From Jaltomata sinuosa (Eukaryota; Streptophyta; Magnoliopsida; Solanales; Solanaceae), in NCBI GenBank assembly GCA_003996215.1, contig QJPP01001593.1, positions 1-64,000 of the forward strand: 64,000 nt of DNA. Direction: 5' to 3'. The notes beneath the pieces were generated by a model that worked only from the letters and a program-made list of their open reading frames with translations, was not told where the DNA came from and did no database searches. Made by a program: the position numbers and the translations under genes. Below are positions 1 through 11,324 of this stretch, in pieces (position 1 is the first letter of the stretch; the number at the start of each line of letters is the position of its first letter).

Positions 1-1200
1 ACCACCACGACCTGATGCCCCAGAAACTGTACCCCTCGAAGACTGGCCGCTATAGCCCTGATGGCTGCCCTGACCCTGCTCGAACTGGGTACTACCAAAG
101 GTCTGAAGGGAAGACTGAACCGGTCGGCTGGACTGCCCCTGGTACTGCTGTGGCTGATAACTCCGACTCCACTGGCCAGGACCTCTACCCCCATATCTAG
201 AACCACTATAGAAACCCTGATGTCGAGGCCTCTTATCTCTGGACCCCTGATCATGTCGCTGTAAGTCCTCCACCGTGCGAGCATAGTCCACAATGGCCTG
301 GAATGACCGACCACTGGCAATCAATATCTCAGCTGACTGTCTGATCTCTGACCTCAAACCCCACACAAATCTGCGAATCCTATCAGCCTCAGTAGGAATG
401 ATCATAGCTCCGAACGGTGCTAGCTGATGAAAATGGGTCTCATACTCCGATATAGTCGTAGATCCCTGCGTAAGATGAGTAAACTGCTCCCTGCGACGCT
501 CCCGATCACTCTGGGGTAGGAACTTGGCCATAAAGGCCTCATAAAATTCAGACCAGGTCAAAGGAGGTGACGACAGTGGTCTACAAGCAACCTGAGCCCT
601 CCACCATAACTTCGCTGGGCCCTCCAACTGGTAGGTAGTATAACCAACCCCGTGAGTCTCCAACAAACCTAGATGATGCAACATCTCCTCACAGGTGGTA
701 ATGAAGTCATGTGGGTCCTGTCCAGAAGTACCCGCAAATCTCGGGGGTGCTAACCTCAAAAATCTGCCCAACGCCTTTTGCTCTGTCTCTGTCATAACTG
801 GGCGAGGAGCAAGAGGCTGTGCAACAGATGGAACCGGAATAACCTCCGCACGGTGAGCCATAGTAGCAGGCTGCGCTCCTGAGCTCTGTGCACCCAGGGC
901 TGCCCCCTGAGCAGATGTCTGCGCTACCTCCGAAGGCCGCTCTCCAATCACACCCAAAAGCTGTAATAGCAATCCCCGAATATCTGGAGACTGAGTTGTG
1001 GGTGGAGCTGGCACAGAAGTGGGCACTGGAGCTGGCACCGGAGCTGGTGGTACCTGGGCTGCCCCCTGAACCACATGCTGCTCGGGCTCTATCTCCACGC
1101 TAGCAGCTCTAGCAGGTGCCACTGTTCGAGGGCGTCCTGGACCCCTAGCTGGAGTAGGAGGCTCATCCTCGCGTGCTGCCGATGATCTCGTACGAACCAT
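1..1200 (-). CDS. Gag polyprotein of Ty3/gypsy element (partial)
   Basis: An uninterrupted frame of 400 codons runs from ATG at 1200 to base 1 with no stop, so the C terminus is off the window. The N-terminal 100 or so residues are rich in Pro, Ala and Val. A retrotransposon gag (capsid) core follows at roughly residues 150-300, recognisable from FLRLAPPRFAGTSGQDPHDF, the WWRAQ motif and FMAKFLP. A Gln/Ser/Gly-rich tail comes next; the zinc knuckle normally found after it would lie beyond base 1. Gag packages the element RNA into cytoplasmic virus-like particles. Similarity is to plant retrotransposon gag proteins in general, judged by eye. Confidence 0.85.
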   Translation of the reverse strand, partial: MVRTRSSAAREDEPPTPARGPGRPRTVAPARAASVEIEPEQHVVQGAAQVPPAPVPAPVPTSVPAPPTTQSPDIRGLLLQLLGVIGERPSEVAQTSAQGAALGAQSSGAQPATMAHRAEVIPVPSVAQPLAPRPVMTETEQKALGRFLRLAPPRFAGTSGQDPHDFITTCEEMLHHLGLLETHGVGYTTYQLEGPAKLWWRAQVACRPLSSPPLTWSEFYEAFMAKFLPQSDRERRREQFTHLTQGSTTISEYETHFHQLAPFGAMIIPTEADRIRRFVWGLRSEIRQSAEILIASGRSFQAIVDYARTVEDLQRHDQGSRDKRPRHQGFYSGSRYGGRGPGQWSRSYQPQQYQGQSSRPVQSSLQTFGSTQFEQGQGSHQGYSGQSSRGTVSGASGRGG

Positions 1201-1398
1201 CTGCGGAAGAATGAAGTAGAATAAATGAGATTTCCAGAAACTTCAAGGGTTGTACGCACAACACAGAAGCAATGAAAGAGTCAAATTTCCTAAAATGCCA
1301 CTGTAGCCTCCCAAAGATTGAGTACGGACGTCTCCGCCCCGATCCGTAGGACTCTACTAGACATTGGCTCCTATACCGATGACACCGGTGAACCTAAA

Positions 1399-1410
1399 GC
1401 TCTGATACCA
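1399..1410 (-). promoter_or_regulatory. Primer-binding site for initiator tRNA-Met
   Basis: Read on the minus strand the 12 bases are TGGTATCAGAGC, complementary to the 3' end of plant initiator tRNA-Met and three bases inside the LTR end. This is where minus-strand DNA synthesis of the retrotransposon would be primed. Confidence 0.85.
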
Positions 1411-1413
1411 AGT

Positions 1414-4400
1414 TGTCACAACCCGATTTCTCGGTCATGATGGCACCTACAACCCCCGGTAGGTGTACCAATCCCTGTAGCCCAGAACAGTTAGTAATGG
1501 GCTACTATCTAACAAATATGAGAATAAAACGAATAAAATAGATAATATGAATGTAAATATATACAAATGCGGAGAACTAAACCAAATCCCAAGACCTGGT
1601 ATCATAGTACAGAGCCAAACTACATACATGGAGTACAAGTAACCAAAACTATATATACAGATGTCTCTGAATGGAAATAGAGTACATGAATCAAAAGATA
1701 AACTAAAGCTAAGCTCCGATCGCCAAGAGCTCACCCTCAGTCTGAAGTAGTCCCCAACAGATCTCCAAGCACGAATCACAGCAATCTAACGGCGATGGCC
1801 CACGCTAGGATCTGCACCCAAAGATGCAGGGGGTAGGGGTGAGCACCAAATGCGAAGCATAAGGTACCCAGTAGGTATCATAGGCCGACTGGGCACATAT
1901 AAGATAAAAGAGCAGTAACAGACAGAATAGAAACAAGTAGTCACAGAAATCAACGAAAGGTACACAGGAACTAGCCCAGAGGGAAAACAACAGAACCACA
2001 TGTGAGGCTAGTAAGCAGAATATACACATCATAGACACAGGTGAAAGTAAGAAACAACGCACCTGGAATCCTTGCAACAACAGTGTATACAAAATAAGTT
2101 TACGGAATGGACGGTATACCGGTAACCTCAAGTGTAAGAAGAAGAGAGAAAGAATAATAATAGGCATGCTCAAGACATGAATCAACCCAACTAATCATAA
2201 CAATCTCAAGTCCAGAAACTAACACCCTAGCAGTACCAATCTCATACTTATCCATAATAGAGAACCATTCTGTAAATAAATAGCAAAAGTCTACCTACAG
2301 TCCCTCGGCCGCCCATACAACCGAGGAACACAACCAAGTGAAAACAAACCCTCCGGCATCCCATCCTACCGGAGCGTACAATCAACAAACAGCAAACAAG
2401 GGTGGAACCTCAAACCATGAATGATATGATGCATGAAGATCTCAAGTGCCATAGTATCTCTGTATGTACCTCCTCCGGCGCCGATCCGGCCCAGCAGGTA
2501 GGTTCCATGGAAGGTCTCTGCCCGTATACCTCTACTCCCCCGTATACACCTCTTCCGGCACACGCAGCTCGTAGCTCCTGGCCCGGATAGCAAGGTCCAT
2601 GGAGGTCCTCGACCCCATACCAAAACTCAGTATCAGAATCACGTATCAAGATAGAGTCCCAGTCTCAATATCAAGATATAGAACCAGTCTCGAATATGCA
2701 TGCCCAGCCCCTGTCCAGGACTAAAAATAGTAGGAAAATATCTGAAAAACCCCTCCAAGGGTGCCCGGGCGTCGCCGGGTCTAAACAGTAAAAAGTCATC
2801 TCATGTGCTCGGTCCAACCGAAGCTAAAAATCATCTCAAGTAGTAAGAAAACTCATCTAGTACTCCGGCCCTGCCGAGTCTAGTGATAATAGTAAAACTG
2901 ATGATTTTAAACCACAAGTGAAATCAACCATTTCCAAATCATTTCAATCAAAAACGGCCCCCGGGCCATGCAAGGTTTAGAAAACAGTGTCAGTAGGCCC
3001 AAAGCCAAAACCACGGTAAAACATCGATAAAACCTCTTTATATGCATGGAAATGATATGCTCACACACAACAATAGCTGCCCAACAGCTTACAATCAACC
3101 TACCGACCCTGCACAGGCCCACAGCTACTCAGCAGGCATAACCAGCCTAGAAGGATAATTCTATGCCCGGGACTCGCGGACATTCCCAAAATCCCACCGT
3201 CTATGTTCCAGAGTCAATAAGGCCTCGCAGGACCACAAGGGTAAATAAAATATATCCGCAAATACTACAAACAACGGAGGAATAAAAATAGCGGACATGA
3301 ATAAAGCGGTCAAGGTCTGTGGTACCAACCTAATAAACAAACCCAAGGATGCCCATTAATACAATTTTATTCTATATATACGGAGTCTGGGGAAATTAAA
3401 CCGTAACCTACCTGTCGTCCGACGACAAGCTGCTGGAACAACGATGTCCAAGCTCGAACTACTCCGAGAAAATCGAAAACTAAATCGGAATCGGAATCGG
3501 ATTTGGGAAGAAATAACTTGACAAGATAATTGATTTACTTTATCAACTATATTTTTCTCACCACAAAACCTCACACGTGAAAGAGTATTTAAGACTGTGC
3601 ATAATTGTATGCAATCAGTAATATACACTTATGTATAAAACTTTAGCAATCAACTTAAATATATAAAAGGGTGTATGCTGCCACCTTTCAACCTAAGGTG
3701 CTGCCTTCACCTTCCACTTACACGTGGGGGTGGAGGTGGCAATCAATTCCTATCCGTTAAGTATAAACTCGGGTATTGCGTAAATTCGTGATAAAATAAT
3801 TATAGTATTCTAAATATACCATAATTATTAGAAAATCATTTCCAATAAAACCTACTATATTATAATAATAAATTTTAACATAATTAAATTTACTATCTCC
3901 GTTAAAATATTACGGAGTATAAAATCTTTATAAAATAAATACGTCTACCCTTATATTGTATCAAATATATTTTTCATAAACCTTTTAAATATTTTAAAAA
4001 GGCAATAATAATATAATTTTTACCAAAATATAACTTTTAAATAAATATTTCAAACACACGCACGATGCTAATGAAGTTCTTAAGTTTAGGCTCGTAATTT
4101 GCCTACACACGATTTCGATATTCAAGAATTATCTCGGGATCCTCCCTTATATTTTATCACTGTTTCGGAACTGAAATGACATTTTAAAACGTAAAATTGA
4201 AGCTTAAATCGGGTTAAACCCGACCCGATTCGCGACCCGGTTCGCAACCCCGTTTTCTGCCAGACAGTCCGCGGTAAAACAGTCATAACTCTTTACTCCG
4301 AGATCCGTTGGACGGGCGGTTTTGTGCGTTGGAAACTAGACTCGTAGACCTTCGATTTGGTATCTCGGGGGACTTCTAACTCTTTATATATTGGGAGAAA

Positions 4401-4516
4401 ATCCCCGATACTTTTGACCCAAGGTTCAGAAAATTTTGTTAAAGGTCTTACGATAACTTTTGTCGATTTGCTTGACTTCAACACTTAACGTGGAAATGAC
4501 CGGATGGGTCATTACA
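1414..4516 (-). repeat. Long terminal repeat (about 3.1 kb) of the gypsy element
   Basis: The LTR is bounded by TG...CA: TGTAATGACCC at the 4516 end and ...GGGTTGTGACA at the 1414 end, next to the primer-binding site. It has no long conserved ORF; short frames on either strand are not recognisable proteins. The first flanking bases outside it are gtttt (4517-4521), one half of an expected 5-bp target-site duplication. Confidence 0.8.
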
Positions 4517-4799
4517 GTTTTTACACTCGATATCTCGTATTCGAATTCTGAATAGAAAAAAGACCTTGCTGAAAATATTTTTTTCATTTTTGATGGGCTT
4601 ATGGATCGAATTTGAATTAGTCAGAATCCAAAAGCTAGTATCGAACCTTAATCCATTTATTTACTTACAATTTCGATATATTGTTGGGATTGATCTTGAA
4701 AAAGCGATTGTATGCGAAAGCCATAGCCCTCTATAAATTACTTATGGGAATCGACCCTTTTTAATACTGATAATAAAATTGAAGACTAAGATAGTACGA

Positions 4800-4800
<1 letters not shown>
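4517..4800. other. Intergenic DNA, no gene seen
   Basis: AT-rich DNA between the LTR and a trinucleotide microsatellite. It has a phrase (around 4590-4640) similar to one at 6800-6860, suggesting an old dispersed repeat, but no coding potential. Confidence 0.5.
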
Positions 4801-4851
<51 letters not shown>

Positions 4852-4872
4852 TAATAATAATAATAATAATAT
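4801..4872. repeat. (AAT)n microsatellite
   Basis: About 24 repeats of ATA/TAA with one imperfect unit near 4851. It abuts the LINE remnant that follows. Confidence 0.95.
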
Positions 4873-4911
4873 TGTTTAAGAAAAATTAAATAACGCTCGA
4901 TTACTTACTTA

Positions 4912-5320
4912 TTGTCTACCCTAATCCTCAACCTTCACATTCTCCTATTTATGGTCATGTTCTCGGTAATTAAGTTGTAGATGTATCATGTCTTGTCTAA
5001 TCACCTCTCCCCAGTGCTTATTCAGTCTACCTCTACCTCTCCTCACATCCACAACAGTCAACCTCTCACACCTTTTGACTGGGAGTCATCTATGCATTTC
5101 TTCTTCACATGTCGGAACTATCTCAGCCTCGTCTTTCTTATCTTGTCCATCACGAAGGCCACTTTCACCTTATTCGGAATAACATTGTTTCTAATTCTCT
5201 CTCTCTTAATATGCACACATTCATCTCAACATCCTCATTTCCGCTACTTTCATCTTTTAAACGTGCGAGTTCTTCACCCGGCCAATACACTTCATGATGA
5301 CCCCATACAACATGACTGAT
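4912..5320 (-). mobile_element. Degenerate RTE-type LINE fragment
   Basis: This stretch aligns by eye with 45826-46210, the C-terminal coding part of the RTE LINE described there, in the same minus orientation. It matches from the TCTACCCTAATCC phrase to the CATACAACATG phrase. Indels and substitutions have destroyed the reading frame, so it is an old copy. Confidence 0.75.
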
Positions 5321-6570
5321 CTAACAAATTTACATAAAACATGATCAATTAAACCACTAATAATTTATGATGTACTAAAGATTAAATATATTCTAATTAC
5401 ATATCATATACACCAAAATCAGAAATATAGGGCAAGCATGTGAAACATGAAAAGACAGCTAGGTTATCAAATGAAGTAAATGATCAATTAATTCTTGAAG
5501 CATACATGCATGCAGAAACAGTGTTCAGATTGCAGGAAACCTATTGAATTCATAACCAATTAGTATAATATTATATGTTAAAATAGTTAGTAGGTGGAAC
5601 CCTAGAAAATTTGCGGTTGCTATTCTTTGGGTGTATACTGAGTAACCTTAGGCCGCTCCTGTACAAGAATTGGCAAATTATAAGGGAGATGTAAGCCACA
5701 CTAGGTAAGTCCGGTGCAATGAACTCAACTGAGAATACCACTTGTTATGCAAACTCAGCCACCCTTACGGGTAAAAAAATAGTTTGTAGGTGATATACAT
5801 TAATTACTTCTAGAATATTTCAAGATTTAATACCAAAACCATTAATATTTGTAAGCATATATTCTTATGACTCCGGAATATAAGCTTACATATTTATACC
5901 AAAAACATTAATATTATGTAAACTGAAATCTACTGTATTAATTATGTATGAACAGAAATTTCCAGATAAAGCAACAGTCACTGTAAAATATTTTCATATT
6001 GCCCTGAGATATTAATGTTGTCAAGGTGATATATTACTGCAAAAAAGAACAAAGAAATATATAAATATATATTCGAAAATTGTAAGATATGCCTAATTTA
6101 GATATGCATACATTATTATTTTATTTAGATCAATTAATTTTTTAGATATGCATACATTATTTTATTTAAATCAGTGAAATTCATATAAGAATATACAAAA
6201 AATCTCGTGTCAGTACGGGCCCAATATATGTTACATAGATAGAAATTTTAAATTTACTAAATTTATTATACGTTTTTTTAATTGTTGTGATTTATAATAC
6301 TTTTTATGTCATTTTTATCCCTTTATGTGGCACTAATACAATTTTGAAAGTCAACAAAAAATTTATATTGTGATTTATAATATCTTTTACGTAATTATCA
6401 AATACATAACATAATATTTTGATCAAATATATAACATATTAAAATAAAAAGTAAGACAAATAAATTAAAATAGAGAAAATATTAAATTTTTCGAAGCGGG
6501 ACTCGTCAAGCTGACACATTGTCCAAGAGCTGTCTGCTTACAATCCTCCTGCCAACCTCTTATTTAGTAG

Positions 6571-6572
<2 letters not shown>
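5321..6572. other. Intergenic DNA, no gene seen
   Basis: AT-rich sequence without convincing ORFs. The stretch 5590-5775 has higher complexity (GGTGGAACCCTAG, then CTCAGCCACCCTTAC) and may be the remnant of an LTR or other dispersed repeat that I do not recognise. Short direct repeats of TTTAGATATGCATACATTA occur near 6098 and 6140. Confidence 0.4.

Positions 6573-6606
<34 letters not shown>
6573..6606. repeat. (AT)n microsatellite
   Basis: About 17 perfect AT dinucleotides, followed directly by a MITE fragment. Confidence 0.95.
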
Positions 6607-6608
<2 letters not shown>

Positions 6609-6766
6609 GTGAGATACATTCGAACTGATTTGTATTGTGCTATGTAAGATGCGTGTGTCTACTTGTTCAACTTTGTACAAGTTAAAGTGTATACTTGTGC
6701 ACACCCAAAGTTGAAGGGCATAGATATCAACTGAGGGCAAGTTAAAAGACACGTTTATGTAATATG
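6607..6766. mobile_element. Truncated MITE of the GGCATAATACATAAA family
   Basis: It matches the right half of the complete element at 8868-9348 (CTACTTGTTCAACTTTGTACAAG, then GTGCACACCCAAAGTTGAAGG, then TTTATGTAATATGC). The left half is missing and its place is taken by the AT microsatellite. Confidence 0.65.
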
Positions 6767-7634
6767 CTTTTTTTTTGTAAGAAACGTTCTTTCCTTTAAT
6801 GGGATTTGGCAGGTCGAATTCAAATTAGTCCAGGTTCAAAAGCAAAAATCGGACATTGAGTGAGAAATAAAAAATAGAGATGACATTCCATTTATTTATT
6901 TTCAATCTGATATTGTTTGAATTGGTCTCGAAGAAGTGATTGCTAGCCCATTAATTGTTTGATTAGGGGAATTGGTCTTTGCAGTAAAAAATATATAGTA
7001 CGTATATGTTTTTTTATTAACTGATTTATATATAGTTAGTTATGCACTGACTGGATGTATATATTTGCGCAATCAATCGATGGACAGAGAAATTGTGTGA
7101 ATGATGAGATTAGTGAAGGACATAGATTACGATCATTGATTTTGATCATATCACTAGCTATTTAAATAAGACATTTCATAATGATTCAAACACTATAATG
7201 CCGTATCTCTTTGATATGAATACAATAACGATCATATGTAGGCCCAGACTTCATAAAAGATGACTAACTCTTCCATTTTTACATGAATCATCCATTCTTT
7301 TTTCAATTCTTTTTCTATATAAACGAATAGATCTTTGTTATTCAATTAATTCGATTCTCGTTCTCACCCTCACAAACTATAACGCTTTTATTTATATAAA
7401 TAAATATGATGATTTCACTCTTGACCCCTATGTTAATGGTACATTCTTATTTTCTTTTGTTGATATTTCAATAAGTATGTTTAACCTCAAATTAATTTAA
7501 ATATATGTGTTTTTGGTCTCCACAATTATTACACGAAATATGTTGTAGTCATATTATTTTTAAAATTATATTACCCCCAAATATGAAATATATATAGTAT
7601 AGTTTTACATAAATCATGGGCAATTAAATAACTA
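6767..7634. other. Intergenic DNA, no gene seen
   Basis: AT-rich DNA with no coding signal. Positions 6800-6870 carry the same dispersed phrase as 4590-4640. Confidence 0.4.
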
Positions 7635-7870
7635 CTCCCTCTGTCCCACTTTATATGACTCACTTTTCTTTTTAGTTCCCAAAGAGAATGACACATTTCT
7701 ATATTTAGTAACAATTTCACTTTAAAATATTCATTTTATCCTTAATGAAATGATTTACAATCGCACAAACATCTGAGACTTATTTTAGACCACAAGTTTC
7801 AAAAGTCTTTCTTTTTTTCTTAAAGTTCGTGCCAAGTCAAACTAGGTTATATAAAGTGGAACATAGGGAA
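7635..7870. mobile_element. Stowaway-like MITE
   Basis: The ends are CTCCCTCTGTCCCACTTTAT on the left and ATAAAGTGGAACATAGGGA on the right, imperfect inverted repeats of the widespread plant CTCCCTCYGTCCCA type. TA dinucleotides flank it (7633-7634 and 7871-7872), the target preferred by Tc1/mariner-type MITEs. It is non-coding, 236 bp. Confidence 0.75.
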
Positions 7871-7872
7871 TA

Positions 7873-8867
7873 ATTATTTAATTTATGACGTTTATAAGAA
7901 AAAAATCACAAGTGCACATTTTAATTCAAGATTAAACGTGTTTAATTAGATATTACTATGACAAAACAAAAAAAATACAGGGCAAGCACGTGAACCACTG
8001 TTCAGATTGCAGAAAATCTATTAAATTCATAACTAATTATAATAATGAATATTAATAAAAGGGTCCCCTCAAATTTACTTAACATTTTCATAAATATTCA
8101 TGTATATATAGTCTCATATAAATATTTGGTACGAAGGAAATTAATTTTGAAAAAAGAAAGAAGTTATTTTTCTGTTTTTGGGATCAAGATATATATTTTT
8201 CACCACAAGAAAGAAATTTTGACGGCCGTGATAGAGAGTGGGTCAAAAAAAAAGACTGACACTGACAGACTTTTAATTAGCTGGCAAGTTTCTAAAGAAG
8301 GAATGCATATGACATCTTAATTAGATGATGAAGAGCTTTATAAAAATAAGGAAAGTTCAAACAGTAAATGAGTTTTTCGGCTTGATAATGGCGTAGTCCA
8401 GAGGATAAATATAATCCATAAATTTCGTTGAGGGTCATTTGCACTTTTGCCTCTAATTTGTGTTGTTCTTTAATTTATGTCTCTCATAACAAATATATTT
8501 TTTTCGCACAATATAAGTTTGTATTTTCTTATCATAATATTTTACAAGTTATGTCTGGCATTACTTCAGTTTCTAAAGAGCTTATGTTCCATTAGACATA
8601 AGTTCATTGCTGAAGGACAAAAATAAACATCAACTCATTTGAAAGCCAAAAACAAAAATTAACTCAAGAACAAAATGTGCAATTTTATATAGTGTTGATG
8701 TCAAAGCAAAAAATAGGTATCATGAATTTGAATGGTAACTGAAAACTTTTCTTACCTATGACAAAATTTAGTCTTTTCCTCCCCCCACAATTATCTTGCC
8801 TCTTTAATTTCATATCATTGTTTTAATTAACCACCACTTAGCTTAGGCTTATGAATATTTAATACTT
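7873..8867. other. Intergenic DNA with a possible TIR element at about 8430-8700
   Basis: No gene is seen. Around 8430-8697 the sequence starts GGGTCATTTGCACTTTTG and ends in CAAAATGTGCAATTTTATATAG, a weak inverted-repeat pair suggesting an old MITE. The remainder is AT-rich. Confidence 0.4.
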
Positions 8868-9348
8868 GGCATAATATATAAATATATTTTTTAACTTGGC
8901 TTTAACTTTTATTTATGCCTTCCGACTTCAATTTGGATGTGCACAAGTAAGACACTTAAACTTGTATAAAGTTAAATAAGTAAACACACATATTCTATGT
9001 GGCATAATACACGTAGGACGCCACGTATGACGCATGTGCTTACTTGTTCAACTTTCACTACTAGAAAACAGGGAATTAGCGACGGATAATATTTCGTAGC
9101 TAAACAACAAAATTTTTATACTAATTCCATTTAGCTACAGATTAGCAACGGATTATAAGAAATTTCAATTAGCTAAGAGCTTTTTAGAGACGAATTAGCT
9201 AGGGACTACCGATAAATTCTGTAGCTAATTTCATGTTCTCTTGTAGTGAATTTATACACGTTTTAAGTGCTTACTTATGAACATTCAAAATTGCAGGGCA
9301 TAAATGTGAGTTGAGACCAAGTTAAAGCGCATATTTATGTATTATGCC
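8868..9348. mobile_element. Mutator-like MITE, GGCATAATACATAAA family, with nested insertion
   Basis: The termini are GGCATAATATATAAA and TTTATGTATTATGCC, inverted repeats. A perfect 9-bp duplication TTAATACTT flanks the element (8859-8867 and 9349-9357), the length expected for Mutator-like transposition. A second element (9056-9248) sits inside it. Related fragments lie at 6607-6766, 23801-24091, 28570-28745 and 29050-29213. Confidence 0.8.
9056..9248. mobile_element. Nested CACTA-type MITE
   Basis: It begins CACTACTAGAAAAC and ends CTCTTGTAGTG, with internal TAGCTAA / GCGACGGA phrases repeated in both orientations. The host MITE reads on across it (GTTCAACTTT to ATACACG), so this is the younger insertion. 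The same family occurs at 20026-20197 inside the PDF2-like gene. Confidence 0.7.
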
Positions 9349-9357
9349 TTAATACTT

Positions 9358-10437
9358 TAAAAAATTTCATGAAAACATTCTTTAATTTAGTATAACAATC
9401 TTTACTATAGTAAATATTTCTTTTAAAAAAAAAATATTTTCACTCCTCAACTAGATATTAAACAATATTTTTTTTAAAAAAATATTGTAATATTCAATGT
9501 AAGCTAATTATACTATAATGATCATTAACTTCTTAAAAATTGAATTAATTAATGGGAGCTGTGGATTTCCAGCAGTAGCAGCTAGAATAAAGAGAAGTGA
9601 AGGAAAAATAATTGATAGACCAAGGAAAAAAATGGGATAGTCCGATGTTTAAGCTTTAGCTATGCACGGGGTTTAAAAAATGGTCAAATCACAAGAATTT
9701 ATTTGTACGAGATCAAGAAGTAATTTTTACAGCTTGAACTCATGACTTCTTAATCACACGATAATTTTTTTTTGTTAATTTCTCATTCGATGTTCGATAC
9801 TCGCATCGAAATTCGACTAATTTAATTTCCGCTGCGTAGGGCCATTCGGGAAAGTGCTAACTACGAAGAATTTTTCTATACTTAGAACTCTAAATCAAGA
9901 CCGCTGATTAAGGGAGAATTAGGTCCATCCACTACATTACATTCTTTAATGATACATGACAATGACTTTATCAGTTATGTGAAGGCTCCACTTCAATTGA
10001 ACTTTTTATATATAGGAAATATGTATATCTATATCATGTGATCCAATATAGTCATATTAATTCTTTTTTTCTTTTTAAACGTGTTAATGGTGATCATTTC
10101 TATTTTAGCTTGGGGACTTTTTTTTATTTGGCTAGACAAATTAAGTAAATAAATATAAATTTTCGAATTGAAGGACAGTTAGTTTTAGGTCTTAATTAAA
10201 TGTACCATATGTTATCAATATTAGGACCAAATACTTGAGAAGGTTAGGTAGATTTAATTTTCACCATCAAGGATCGATCTGGCAAGATGAATAAGATTAA
10301 TTCAACTTTAATTAGGATTTCGAATATGAATTTTGAAAATGGGAAAATTTTGAATAAGGAACGTTTCCTCCTTAAATCGGCCTTACGCGACGCAAAATTG
10401 AATATTAATCAAGCCAGATTCATTCACTTTTAACCAC
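9358..10437. other. Intergenic DNA, no gene seen
   Basis: AT-rich. Positions 9690-9900 contain a phrase (AGCTTGAACTCATGACTTC) resembling a SINE B-box region, without clear ends. 10320-10437 is repeated at about 10735-10840, on the other side of the MITE at 10438. Confidence 0.4.
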
Positions 10438-10706
10438 ACTACTAAAAATAAAGGTTTTTCCCATTGTAAATTAACGAAAAAATCGTGCTAAGAATATAAT
10501 TTTCTCTCATATCCTATCGAACCAGCTCACTGAAAAAATGCATAGTGAAAAATAGATTCTCACTGAAATAGTGAAAAATTTCCCCCTTTTTCATATGAAA
10601 ACATTATTATTATTTTTTTCACCGATTCAATAAAATATATACGGGAATAGCCCCTGAACATTTTTCAGTGAAAAACTTCAATGGGAAAATACTAATTTTT
10701 CAGTAG
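10438..10706. mobile_element. CACTACTA-ended MITE
   Basis: It starts CACTACTAAAAATAAAGG and ends ATTTTTCAGTAGAG. The interior phrases AGCTCACTGAAAAAATGCA and GAACATTTTTCAGTGAAAAA are shared with a second copy at about 14140-14397. Non-coding. Confidence 0.55.
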
Positions 10707-10839
10707 AGCTAGAAGCCCTCATATACAAGTCTTGAAAATGAGAAAAATCTTGATAGGGAGTGTTTCCCCCTTAAATTAGTCTTACACGATATAAAACTAA
10801 ATCAGTCGGAAAAGTAAATATCGAATACCGAATAATTAT

Positions 10840-11324
10840 ACTTTTAAGTTTCTTATTCTAATTGTGGTTTAAATTGTGACAACATTAGTTGCATACATTC
10901 CAACATATTAATATCTTAGCTAAGACAAAAAGAAGTAGAACTACCCAATGTTATAAAATTATTGGAATTATTTAAATGAGGTACCCTCCAACAACTTATT
11001 AGAAGAGCCATTGTTTTTCAAACTAAAATAAAAGCAACCACCTTAAAATGGGACCATAAAATAAATATAGATGTTTATATGTTTATCTTCTTAATTTCTT
11101 CTTTTTTTTCCAATAAAGGGCAGAAATATTGTTTATTTTTGTTATTATATAGGAGGATCAATATATAATTTTGCTTATGCAATCTTGCTCATAAATTCGA
11201 ATAAAGGAGGTATGCAATACTTTGACAATTAAGATCAGACTCTTATTATTGAATGTTTATTGTTTGCACAGCTCATTCTCTATATTTTTTTATGCTCAAT
11301 CTTTCAGTTTTCCTTTTTCAGTCT
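10840..11324. other. Intergenic DNA, no gene seen
   Basis: AT-rich, without recognisable elements or coding signal. Confidence 0.45.

Larger units (their letters stand above)
1..4516 (-). mobile_element. Ty3/gypsy LTR retrotransposon, 5' LTR + gag (cut by window edge)
   Basis: On the minus strand the order is LTR (4516 to 1414), a primer-binding site, a short leader and a gag frame that stays open from 1200 to base 1. The rest of the element (protease, RT, integrase, 3' LTR) lies outside the window. The LTR starts TGTAATGACCC and ends with CA, and the primer-binding site TGGTATCAGAGC fits initiator tRNA-Met, as in plant Ty3/gypsy elements. The LTR of about 3.1 kb is long, like those of Tekay/Del-type chromoviruses, but no pol domain is visible, so the lineage is inferred. 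The open gag frame argues for a fairly young copy. The target-site duplication cannot be checked because one end is missing. Confidence 0.85.

Noticed and set aside
888..1103. A short plus-strand frame in the gypsy element
   Set aside because: It is antisense to the gag frame, which runs uninterrupted through this region on the minus strand.
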